This document shows, piece after piece, positions 1-6,149 of a stretch of DNA of 8,431 nucleotides. Position numbers and translations under genes: made by a program. The DNA comes from a bacterium (lineage in GTDB: Bacteria > Patescibacteriota > Patescibacteriia > Buchananbacterales > UBA6539): the NCBI GenBank assembly GCA_023246815.1, contig JAHFHR010000032.1, positions 1 to 8,431 on the forward strand, written 5' to 3'. Under the pieces are notes generated by a model that was not told the DNA's origin, did not search any database, and saw nothing but the letters and a program-made list of their open reading frames with translations. The stretch's first letter is position 1; every line of letters starts with the position of its first letter.

Positions 1-931
1 ACACACCCTCAAGCGGTACTCCTGTTTTAATTTTGGTAGCATCCGTACGTTCAAGTTCTGAGGTATTTTTTGCCTGGGTAATATAGTGCTCAACCACCGA
101 CAAATTTGAGATTTGAGATTTGAGATTTGAGATTATTGGATGTTCCGGCGACAGCACCATAAATGTCGCGCCAAAAACAGTGTCCGGTCGGGTAGTAAAA
201 ATCTCAATGCGCTCTTTTTTTAATCCATCAACTGAAAAATAAATGTTGGCGCCATCACTACGCCCAATCCAGTTAAGTTGCTGTGCCTTTACGCGTTCCG
301 GATAATCAACCGTTTCAAGATCATTAATTAAACGATCAGCGTAGTTGGTAATTTTAAGCATCCACTGTTTTTTTTCACGCTTTTCAACGACATGACCGCA
401 GCGTTCACAATGACCATTCACCACTTCTTCATTGGCTAAACCAATTTTACAGCTCGGACACCAGTTAATCGCCATGGTGTCTTTATAGGCCAATCCCCGT
501 TTCCAAAGTTGAATAAAAATCCACTGCGTCCATTTGTAGTACTCAGGATCAGTGGTGCGTACAACGCGATTCCAATCAAACGAAAACCCCAACGCTTTAA
601 GCTGGTGAGTAAATGTCTCAATATTGTTCTTAGTGGTCTCGGTCGGGTGAATACCAGTCTTAATGGCGTAATTTTCTGACGGTAACCCAAAGGCGTCAAA
701 ACCAATTGGATACAGCACATTGAACCCCTGCATCCGGCGCTTGCGTGCCAGTATATCAAGAGCGGTATAACTACGCGGGTGCCCAACGTGCAGTCCTTCA
801 CCAGACGGATATGGAAATTCAATCAAACAGTAGTATTTGGGTTTTGATGACTTATCGCTAGCGGCAAAGAGATTCTTTTTCTCCCAATACGCCTGCCATT
901 TGGATTCAATATCGTGATGACTGTATTTCAT
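1..931 (-). CDS. leuS: Leucyl-tRNA synthetase, N-terminal part (cut by window edge)
   Basis: Class I aminoacyl-tRNA synthetase that charges tRNA-Leu with leucine in the cytoplasm. About 310 residues are visible; the rest lies beyond base 1. I translated the minus strand. The class I 'HIGH' signature appears as HVGH (residues 48-51) after the YPSGEGL segment. The DAFGLPSENYAIK block is at 79-91. A zinc-knuckle-like set CPSC (158-161) and CERC (175-178) follows. The CP1 editing domain begins with WIGRSDGA, and its threonine-rich TTRPDT motif is at 246-251. The KMSKS motif is expected outside the window. The start is fixed by TAA two codons upstream in frame (TAA GCT ATG). No Shine-Dalgarno sequence precedes the ATG; an octamer tandem repeat abuts it. 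Oddity: a 28-bp heptamer repeat encodes about residues 268-276 in CP1. Identity is very secure. Confidence 0.97.
   Translation of the reverse strand, partial: MKYSHHDIESKWQAYWEKKNLFAASDKSSKPKYYCLIEFPYPSGEGLHVGHPRSYTALDILARKRRMQGFNVLYPIGFDAFGLPSENYAIKTGIHPTETTKNNIETFTHQLKALGFSFDWNRVVRTTDPEYYKWTQWIFIQLWKRGLAYKDTMAINWCPSCKIGLANEEVVNGHCERCGHVVEKREKKQWMLKITNYADRLINDLETVDYPERVKAQQLNWIGRSDGANIYFSVDGLKKERIEIFTTRPDTVFGATFMVLSPEHPIISNLKSQISNLSVVEHYITQAKNTSELERTDATKIKTGVPLEGV
104..131. repeat. Heptamer tandem repeat inside leuS (4 x ATTTGAG)
   Basis: Four perfect head-to-tail copies of ATTTGAG (plus strand; ATCTCAA-type on the coding strand) lie in the leuS reading frame. Because 7 is not a multiple of 3, the copies are read in different frames and give I-I-S-N-L-K-S-Q-I-S-N-L. 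The tract sits just after the TTRPDT...VLSPEHP part of the CP1 editing domain. Gain or loss of one unit would shift the frame. Confidence 0.95.
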
Positions 932-984
932 AGCTTACTAGCTTACTAGCTTACTAGCTTACTAGCTTACTAGCTTACTAGCTT
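931..984. repeat. Octamer tandem repeat abutting the leuS start (6 x TAGCTTAC plus TAGCTT)
   Basis: Six perfect copies of TAGCTTAC (931-978) are followed by a partial TAGCTT (979-984). On the leuS strand the unit reads AGTAAGCT, and the last copy runs directly into the initiation codon (AAGCTATG). The unit carries TAA and TAG stops and is not translated. It takes the place where a ribosome-binding site would be. The next bases (980-994) form AGCTTT-AAA-AAAGCT, a short hairpin made of related sequence. Confidence 0.97.
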
Positions 985-1024
985 TAAAAAAGCTAAAAGT
1001 TATAAAGCCATAAGCTACTTTAAG

Positions 1025-1047
1025 ACCCTCTATTGAGTTAAGAGGGT
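1025..1047. other. Stem-loop in the predicted leuS leader
   Basis: ACCCTCT (1025-1031) pairs perfectly with AGAGGGT (1041-1047) around a 9-nt loop. On the leuS strand it lies inside the predicted 5' leader of about 125 nt. The bases after it (CTTAAAG) are not a U-tract, so it is not a good intrinsic terminator. I found no T-box consensus or other riboswitch signature. The function is unknown. Confidence 0.5.
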
Positions 1048-1063
1048 GAGAAATCGTATACAC

Positions 1064-1092
1064 AAAGTACCATAAAATAAGCTGTTTTTCAA
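1064..1092 (-). promoter_or_regulatory. Candidate leuS promoter (sigma-70 type)
   Basis: On the minus strand TTGAAA (1092-1087) matches the -35 consensus at 5 of 6 positions. A 17-nt spacer leads to TACTTT (1069-1064), preceded by TGG as an extended -10 element. The -10 hexamer itself is poor (3 of 6). If used, the start would be near 1057, giving a leader of about 125 nt that contains the stem-loop and the octamer repeat. Confidence 0.45.
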
Positions 1093-1114
1093 CTAAGAGG
1101 TGCATACTACAAAA

Positions 1115-1217
1115 CCCCCTCACCCAACTCTCGCTTCACCCGCCTAGCGGCAGGCTCGCTCGAGTTTTCCCTCTCCCCCTTTAGGGGGAGAGGGTGGCCG
1201 TAGGCCGGGTGAGGGGG
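1115..1217. repeat. CCCTC-type palindromic element with two nested inverted repeats; may end uvrA transcription
   Basis: The outer arms CCCCCTCACCC (1115-1125) and GGGTGAGGGGG (1207-1217) are a perfect 11-bp inverted repeat. Inside, CCCTCTCCCCCT (1169-1180) and AGGGGGAGAGGG (1183-1194) form a 12-bp hairpin with a 2-nt loop. Smaller hairpins are CCGC-CTA-GCGG (1140-1150) and GGCC-GTA-GGCC (1196-1206). The element is more GC-rich than its surroundings and starts 18 bases after the uvrA stop. On the minus strand the last arm is followed by TTTT, so it could help terminate uvrA. From memory, similar CCCTCACCC/CCCTCTCCC palindromes are dispersed in many bacterial genomes; I could not search for copies. 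No clear target-site duplication is visible. Confidence 0.8.
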
Positions 1218-1235
1218 CTTGAAAAGCGATACCAA

Positions 1236-4055
1236 TTATTTCAAAACTTCCTTGAGATACTGCCCCGTATACGATTTCTTTTCTTTGACGATGTCGTGCG
1301 GCGTGCCCTGTGCGACAATATAGCCACCTTCAGATCCACCTTCCGGACCCATATCAATGACCCAGTCTGCGCATTTAATCACGTCGAGATTATGTTCAAT
1401 AATCAGTACGGTATTGCCTTTATCGACGAGTTTATTTAATACACCAAGAAGTTGTTTGATATCTTCAAAATGCAGTCCAGTCGTTGGTTCATCAAGAATA
1501 TAGAGCGTTTTGCCGGTGGAACGACGTGATAATTCAGTCGCCAATTTCACACGTTGTGCTTCGCCACCTGACAAGGTGGTAGCAGGCTGCCCCAGCTTCA
1601 CATACCCAAGTCCAACGTCGTGCAGTGTTTTTAATTTATTGTAAATATTCGGCTGATTGCGAAAAAATTTCATCGCTTGCTCAACTGACATGGCCAGCAC
1701 CTCAGCAATATTTACTCCCTGGTAGTGCACTTCTAATGACTCTGCTTTATAGCGTGAACCATGACACTCTTCACACTGGACATAGACGTCAGGTAAAAAA
1801 TTCATCTCAATTTTTACCAAACCTTCGCCAGCGCAAGTTTCACAGCGCCCAGCTTTAGCATTAAATGAAAAACGTCCTGCCTTGTAGCCACGGATTTTTG
1901 CTTCCTGAGTCACAGTGAACAAATCCCTGATGTAGGTGAATACGCCGGTGTAGGTGGCAGGATTACTACGGGGGGTACGGCCAATTGGTGACTGGTCAAT
2001 GGCGATCACTTTATCAATATGATCAATGCCGTTGATAGCCTTGTGTGTGCCCGGATTTTCTTTAGCTCGATAAAAATGCTTTTGCAATGCTTTAACTAAA
2101 ATTTCAAGCATCAGTGTTGATTTACCGGATCCTGAAACTCCCGTCATGCAGATAAACTTACCCAACGGAATTTTGACATCAACATCTTTAAGGTTAAATT
2201 CGCTTGCGCCAAGCACTTCAATATACTTACCATTGCCGGGACGATAATTTTTTGGTGGTTCAATGCGCTCTTTACCCGATAGGTACTTACCGGTGATTGA
2301 ATTTTTATCTTTTTTAATCTCTGCTGGGCTACCCTGGGCAATCACCTGTCCGCCATTTTCACCGGCTCCCGGACCAATATCAATAATTTCATCGGCAGCC
2401 ATCATGGTCATGTCATCATGTTCAACGACAATCACGGTGTTACCCAAATCGCGCAGGCGCTTCAGTGTATCAATCAAACGCTGGTTATCTTTTTGATGCA
2501 GTCCGATTGAAGGTTCGTCAAGGATATACACAACACCGGTCAATGAGAGGCCGAGTTGCGTTGCCAAACGAATACGTTGCGCTTCCCCGCCGGACAAGGT
2601 TGCTGATGGACGGTTGAGTGTAATATAAGAAAGACCAACATCACACAGATAGCTTAAGTTTCCCACAATTTCCTTAAGTGCCTGGTCAGCGATGCGGTGT
2701 TCTTTGGCGGTAAGACTGACCTGACCGCTTTTATTCTTTTGTAATTCTTGAAAAAACGCCAAACTGGTTTCAATGGTCTGGCCGGTAATTTCGGAAATAT
2801 TTTTTTCACCGAGCGTAATCGCCAATGACGTTGGCTTGAGCCGCTTCCCCTGACAGTACGGACACATTGACTCGCGCATATACTGTTCTATTTCTTGTCG
2901 TAAGTAATCAGAAGTGGTCTCTCGGTGTTTTTGGTCCAACAATGCTAGAACACCAATAAAGGTGGTGGCGCTACCATCAATCTGATACTGCTTACCGCCG
3001 GTACCATCCAACACCATCGTCAGTGCCTTGTCAGCAAGCTGCTCAACGGGCGTCGTCAATGAAAAACCGTTTTCTTTGGCAACAGCATCAAGTAATTTCC
3101 AATAGGCACTCTGGTTGGAAAAATTGCGAGCCCACGGCTTGATTGCCCCCTCGGCGAGCGTCAAACGCTTGTTCGGGATGACCAACTCGGCGTCAACTTT
3201 AAGCCGTGTACCAAGACCCAGACATTGAGCACAGGCGCCAGCCGGCGAGTTAAACGAAAAATTCCGTGGCTCAAGCTCGGGAATGGTAATATCACAGTCG
3301 GGACAGACATAGCGCTGAGCAAAGAAATGATCCGCACCATCAATAACCGCTGTCAACGTGCCATCACCTAAATCAAGCGTAAGCTCCACTAGCTGTGACA
3401 ACTCTTCTTTGATGTTGGATTTTTGCAAATCAGCACTACCAAGCTCTGCCACTACAATTTCGAATTTTTCTGCAGCCGTATCTGAAGCTGTTACCTCGAT
3501 AATTTTTTTGACCTCACCGTTGATTCGAACTTTATTAAAACCAGACTTTTGCACGGCTGAGACATTTTTGTTTTGGACATCATCAATGGGCGCAACGAGT
3601 AAAAGTTGCTTGGCGCCTTTAACCATACCAACCACTGTACCCACGATCTGTGAACCACTGAGCTGATTCAGCTCAATGCCACAACTAGGGCAATGGACAT
3701 GCCCAATGCGCGCAAAAAGTAACCGAAGATAATCATAAATTTCGGTAACCGTACCAACGGTAGAGCGGGGGTTAGATGATGCGGAGCGCTGATCAATGGA
3801 AATCGCCGGTGACAATCCTTCAATCAAGTCAACATCCGGTTTGTCCATCAGACCTAAAAATTGACGGGCGTACGTTGACAGGGATTCAACGTAACGACGC
3901 TGACCTTCGGCGTAAATAGTATCAAATGCCAGTGATGACTTTCCTGAACCGGAAATACCCGTAAACACCACCAGCTTATCACGCGGAATTGATACCGTAA
4001 CATTTTTTAAATTATGTACTCGAGCACCCTTAACCGTAATGTGAGTAAATGGCAT
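1236..4055 (-). CDS. uvrA: UvrABC excinuclease subunit A
   Basis: Damage-recognition ATPase of nucleotide excision repair; it dimerises and loads UvrB at bulky DNA lesions in the cytoplasm. At 939 residues it is full length for the family. Both ABC ATPase modules are intact: Walker A GISGSGKSS (33-41) and GVSGSGKST (639-647); signatures LSGGEAQ at 487-493 and 828-834; Walker B ILDEPSIGLH (D513/E514) and ILDEPTTGLH (D855/E856). Zinc ligands are present at C251/C254/C275/C278 and C738/C741/C761/C764, and the CxxC pairs C122/C125 and C398/C401 could form the third zinc module known in the family. The ATG at 4055 is supported by the family-typical N-terminus (ITVKGARVHNLKN). No Shine-Dalgarno sequence precedes it. 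It has its own good promoter at 4117-4145. No damaged motif is seen. The downstream CCCTC palindrome separates it from leuS. Confidence 0.99.
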   Translation of the reverse strand: MPFTHITVKGARVHNLKNVTVSIPRDKLVVFTGISGSGKSSLAFDTIYAEGQRRYVESLSTYARQFLGLMDKPDVDLIEGLSPAISIDQRSASSNPRSTVGTVTEIYDYLRLLFARIGHVHCPSCGIELNQLSGSQIVGTVVGMVKGAKQLLLVAPIDDVQNKNVSAVQKSGFNKVRINGEVKKIIEVTASDTAAEKFEIVVAELGSADLQKSNIKEELSQLVELTLDLGDGTLTAVIDGADHFFAQRYVCPDCDITIPELEPRNFSFNSPAGACAQCLGLGTRLKVDAELVIPNKRLTLAEGAIKPWARNFSNQSAYWKLLDAVAKENGFSLTTPVEQLADKALTMVLDGTGGKQYQIDGSATTFIGVLALLDQKHRETTSDYLRQEIEQYMRESMCPYCQGKRLKPTSLAITLGEKNISEITGQTIETSLAFFQELQKNKSGQVSLTAKEHRIADQALKEIVGNLSYLCDVGLSYITLNRPSATLSGGEAQRIRLATQLGLSLTGVVYILDEPSIGLHQKDNQRLIDTLKRLRDLGNTVIVVEHDDMTMMAADEIIDIGPGAGENGGQVIAQGSPAEIKKDKNSITGKYLSGKERIEPPKNYRPGNGKYIEVLGASEFNLKDVDVKIPLGKFICMTGVSGSGKSTLMLEILVKALQKHFYRAKENPGTHKAINGIDHIDKVIAIDQSPIGRTPRSNPATYTGVFTYIRDLFTVTQEAKIRGYKAGRFSFNAKAGRCETCAGEGLVKIEMNFLPDVYVQCEECHGSRYKAESLEVHYQGVNIAEVLAMSVEQAMKFFRNQPNIYNKLKTLHDVGLGYVKLGQPATTLSGGEAQRVKLATELSRRSTGKTLYILDEPTTGLHFEDIKQLLGVLNKLVDKGNTVLIIEHNLDVIKCADWVIDMGPEGGSEGGYIVAQGTPHDIVKEKKSYTGQYLKEVLK

Positions 4056-4085
4056 AAAAAACCAAGCGATAAAAAATCTAAACTT

Positions 4086-4132
4086 AAAACAGGTGCGTTA
4101 CTCAAACTAGAGATAGAGTATACACCTGTTTT
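4086..4132. terminator. Nested inverted repeat between the pilin-peptidase gene and uvrA: terminator and/or operator
   Basis: AAAACAGGTG (4086-4095) and CACCTGTTTT (4123-4132) are perfect 10-bp arms. Inside them TACTC (4099-4103) pairs with GAGTA (4116-4120), leaving a 12-nt loop. The A4...T4 ends make it look like a bidirectional intrinsic terminator for the upstream minus-strand genes. The same dyad surrounds the predicted uvrA -10 box and is centred on its predicted transcription start, so it could instead be an operator. Which role applies cannot be settled from sequence. Confidence 0.55.
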
Positions 4133-4145
4133 GCCTAAACGTCAA
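4117..4145 (-). promoter_or_regulatory. Predicted uvrA promoter (sigma-70 type)
   Basis: On the minus strand TTGACG (4145-4140, 5 of 6) is followed by a 17-nt spacer and TATACT (4122-4117, 5 of 6). The expected start is near 4110, giving a leader of about 55 nt before the uvrA ATG. One arm of the inverted repeat occupies the 3' part of the spacer, and the other lies in the transcribed leader. Confidence 0.7.
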
Positions 4146-4165
4146 ATGTAAAGAAAGAAAAATTA

Positions 4166-5122
4166 TCAGGGAAGAAAACTGACGTGAATATGGTCGAGGT
4201 GAGGATTAACGTTCTGTCCCTGACTCTGGTCAGTGTATGGTCGCCAGGTGTCAAAGTCAGTCAGCGAAGAATCATTATAATTGTTGGAAGTATTCCAAAC
4301 TCTTTCATTATAAATGATATACCGAACACCTAATGCTTCGCTATTATCCCGAATCCACTGGGCAGCAGCCTCTCCATCAGCTGTTGATGTCGGCCAAATA
4401 TCAGTTGCATGTTCATGAGAGTGCGTATCATTATCATGCCCAGCATAGGTGCTAGCACTTTGGATACCGGGTTGACGAAGAATGAGGGCCATGGCGTTAC
4501 GATGGTTCGCGCTCCAAAGTTCCAGATGTGGGTCTTGTAATGTCGTGTGACCGGTATTAACGGTGTTACCGCTTCCACTGATTCTAGGACTAGCCGTCCG
4601 TGCGGCAATAGCTTGAGCTTGTCGTTCAGGACTTGAGTCACCTACCTCATTCGGCGCCTTAATCTGCAGTGGTTCAAGATTCACTAAACGAGGATTAACC
4701 GTGTACAGAATGATAAATGAAAACAGGGCGATCAAAAGCCCAGTCAATGCACTGCCAATAAATTCTTTGGCACGTCCAACCTTGTCAGGACTGCCTCCGG
4801 AAATAAGCCAGAGAAAACCGCCCACCATAATCATCACTACTGCGAGGACTGCCGCCACGCCAATACCAAGACGATAGAGCGCTCCAATGTAAATACCAAT
4901 CCAACCAATATCACATGGCTGGCCTGCTGCGCAGTCTATTGGTGGTCCAAAATCAAGGTCTTGCCCACCAAGACTGATTTGGGGATTTGGTACGATTTTG
5001 TCAGCACCAATAAAACTACCCACCGCTCCATCAATAAAACCCTGAGCATACACGCTTGGCACCATGGCAAATGCTGTAGACAAAATAATGGCGCTTATGG
5101 AGATTAAAAATTTTTGCATCAT
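4166..5122 (-). CDS. Secreted membrane protein: pilin-like two-TM module fused to a zinc-peptidase-like domain
   Basis: I do not know a name for this 318-residue protein. A signal peptide (about 1-26, cleavage VYA|QG) is followed by an outer segment with the only two cysteines of the predicted mature protein, C64 and C70. A hydrophobic pair spans about 87-108 and 122-142 around a basic loop (GGSPDKVGRAK). This is the pattern of TrbC/VirB2-like 'pilin' proteins common in Patescibacteria. A Ser/Thr/Ala-rich linker leads to a C-terminal domain from about 195. That domain has H234 and D241 (HxxxxAxD) and D310-H-I-H313 near the end. This arrangement fits the zinc and base residues of M15-type D-Ala-D-Ala peptidases and the actinobacterial 'DHVHVSF' peptidase-like domain. 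Topology puts this domain outside the membrane, so a cell-wall hydrolase role is inferred, not shown. Start: ATG at 5122 or 5119 is likely; a TTG at 5128 directly after the upstream stop is also possible. It is probably co-transcribed with the DsbA-like gene (6-base gap). Confidence 0.8.
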   Translation of the reverse strand: MMQKFLISISAIILSTAFAMVPSVYAQGFIDGAVGSFIGADKIVPNPQISLGGQDLDFGPPIDCAAGQPCDIGWIGIYIGALYRLGIGVAAVLAVVMIMVGGFLWLISGGSPDKVGRAKEFIGSALTGLLIALFSFIILYTVNPRLVNLEPLQIKAPNEVGDSSPERQAQAIAARTASPRISGSGNTVNTGHTTLQDPHLELWSANHRNAMALILRQPGIQSASTYAGHDNDTHSHEHATDIWPTSTADGEAAAQWIRDNSEALGVRYIIYNERVWNTSNNYNDSSLTDFDTWRPYTDQSQGQNVNPHLDHIHVSFLP

Positions 5123-5128
5123 AGACAA

Positions 5129-5890
5129 TTAAAACTGTTTATTTCCGAGCTCACTCACGATGATCTGTTCAAATGTAGTATAGGGAATTGCGCCCTCAAT
5201 CCGACGCCCGTTGATAAAAAAAGTCGGCGTCGCGCTCACCCCCGCGGCTACTCCTTCCTGAAAATCCTGTTCGACCTCGGCAAAATATTTCTGCGAATCA
5301 AGACAACGACCAAACTGCAAACTGTTCGCGCCAATTTGTACAGCCCAACGCTTTAGATTTTCCGTTGATAGTGTATCTTGATTTTCAAAAATTTTATCGT
5401 GCATTGGCCAAAACAATCCCTGCTCATGCGCGCACTCGGCTGCTAAAGCGGCAGTGAGCGCCTGCGGATGAAGGCTGGGGATCGGAAAATCACGATAGAT
5501 AAAACGAACGCGGTCGCCATAATCGGCAAGAATCTCTTTTACCACTGGAAATGTTTCACCGCAAAATGGGCATTGAAAGTCAGAAAATTCAACAACCACC
5601 ACCGCTGCGTCAATCGGCCCAAAACTTGGATCATCAACGCTGGCCAATGTAGGTAACTGCGCTTGATGAGTAGCTGACCCTGCCGTACGCTGGATCATCA
5701 GCTGCTCAGGGCTCACCTGGCCGGTACGAATCAGCCAAGCCAAGTGCCCAACATAGAATGTCATGGCCACGCCAATCACTAAAAAGAAAAAAAACAAAAT
5801 TATAGTAACGATTCCCCACCACCGCTTATACCACGGAGCTCTTGTCCGTAACGGCGAGGTCGGTGCTGTAAAAATGGGATCACTAGGCAT
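5129..5890 (-). CDS. Membrane-anchored DsbA-family thiol:disulfide oxidoreductase
   Basis: Thioredoxin-fold protein predicted to make or rearrange disulfides in exported proteins. From the ATG at 5890 it has 253 residues. A short proline-rich cytoplasmic tail ending in KRWW precedes one membrane anchor (about 26-48), a linker, and the DsbA-like domain. The active site is CPFC (107-110) in VVEFSDFQCPFC. The cis-proline loop SATPTFFING has P222. A second cysteine pair, C153 (AAECAHEQG) and C196 (GRCLDS), is typical of this subfamily and may form its own disulfide. I chose 5890 over an in-frame ATG at 5935 because a TGG-TATACT/TATAAT promoter element fills the space between them and the extra residues (VTKSIVLWYTIIII) are not family-like. 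The gene lies just ahead of the two-cysteine pilin-peptidase gene, which is a plausible substrate. No partner DsbB or VKOR gene is in the window. Confidence 0.93.
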   Translation of the reverse strand: MPSDPIFTAPTSPLRTRAPWYKRWWGIVTIILFFFFLVIGVAMTFYVGHLAWLIRTGQVSPEQLMIQRTAGSATHQAQLPTLASVDDPSFGPIDAAVVVVEFSDFQCPFCGETFPVVKEILADYGDRVRFIYRDFPIPSLHPQALTAALAAECAHEQGLFWPMHDKIFENQDTLSTENLKRWAVQIGANSLQFGRCLDSQKYFAEVEQDFQEGVAAGVSATPTFFINGRRIEGAIPYTTFEQIIVSELGNKQF

Positions 5891-5897
5891 AATAATA

Positions 5898-5931
5898 ATT
5901 ATAGTATACCATAAAACTATAGACTTCGTAA
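5898..5931 (-). promoter_or_regulatory. Predicted promoter of the DsbA-like/pilin-peptidase unit
   Basis: On the minus strand TTACGA (5931-5926, weak -35) is followed by 17 nt and TATACT (5908-5903) with an upstream TGG extended -10. An overlapping perfect TATAAT lies at 5903-5898, seven bases before the ATG at 5890. Either hexamer would give a very short or absent 5' leader. A 6-bp inverted repeat TATAGT/ACTATA (5900-5905, 5916-5921) overlaps this region but may be chance in AT-rich DNA. Confidence 0.5.
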
Positions 5932-5955
5932 CCATAAGCGTGAACCGTCAACCCT

Positions 5956-6090
5956 ATGCCAACCGAAGAAGAAATTGATAAAAGATTCCGCCGAAAAGAC
6001 CAGCGGCGAAGAAAAAAAATGAAAGTGAGTGGTAAACAAGTACAGAGCCTTAAAAATATCATTGCAAAAAAAGCCAACGCTGCTCAGTAA
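5956..6090 (+). CDS. Small very basic hypothetical protein (44 aa)
   Basis: An ATG-to-TAA ORF of 44 codons reads MPTEEEIDKRFRRKD..., then a run of Arg/Lys (RRRKKMK), then a short SGKQVQSLKNIIAKKA helix-like tail. It has 15 Lys/Arg against 5 Asp/Glu. The acidic start, basic middle and amphipathic end look like a real small protein rather than random translation. Small basic ORFs of this style occur in Patescibacteria genomes, from memory, without assigned function. No signal peptide, membrane segment or cysteine is present. It begins the plus-strand gene set, diverging from the DsbA-like gene, and ends 59 bases before the secG ATG. No Shine-Dalgarno sequence and no convincing promoter of its own are visible. 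Nucleic-acid or ribosome binding is possible from charge alone, which is weak evidence. Confidence 0.6.
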   Translation: MPTEEEIDKRFRRKDQRRRKKMKVSGKQVQSLKNIIAKKANAAQ

Positions 6091-6113
6091 TACCGCCACT
6101 TCACCAGACTGGA

Positions 6114-6142
6114 TTGACAAAGAAGGTCATTTCTGCTAGACT
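6114..6142 (+). promoter_or_regulatory. Predicted secG promoter, leaderless geometry
   Basis: A perfect -35 TTGACA (6114-6119), a 17-nt spacer and -10 TAGACT (6137-6142, 4 of 6) precede the secG ATG at 6150. Only seven bases separate the -10 box from the ATG, so transcription should begin at or within a base of the start codon. No Shine-Dalgarno sequence is present, which fits a leaderless mRNA. Confidence 0.7.
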
Positions 6143-6149
6143 CAATCGT

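Noticed and set aside
436..822. Minus-strand 128-codon ORF
   Set aside because: It overlaps leuS in another frame; the leuS frame carries clear synthetase motifs throughout.
931..984. CRISPR array
   Set aside because: The units are 8 bp and directly adjacent, with no spacers; no cas gene is nearby. It is a simple tandem repeat.
932..1063. T-box riboswitch upstream of leuS
   Set aside because: No T-box core sequence and no specifier/antiterminator arrangement can be seen; only a 7-bp stem-loop.
1194..1439. Plus-strand 81-codon ORF starting in the palindromic element
   Set aside because: It is mostly antisense to the uvrA C-terminus; no family resemblance.
4086..4145. Canonical LexA box at uvrA
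   Set aside because: Neither the E. coli CTGT-N8-ACAG form nor the Gram-positive GAAC-N4-GTTC form is present; the dyad arms are a different sequence, so LexA is not claimed.
5891..5935. Longer DsbA-like protein starting at 5935
   Set aside because: The extra 15 codons overlap predicted promoter hexamers and encode a non-family-like hydrophobic stretch; the ATG at 5890 is better.
6114..6149. Upstream TTG start for secG
   Set aside because: The TTG is part of the -35 hexamer TTGACA, and the added residues (MTKKVISARLNR) do not fit the SecG N-terminus.
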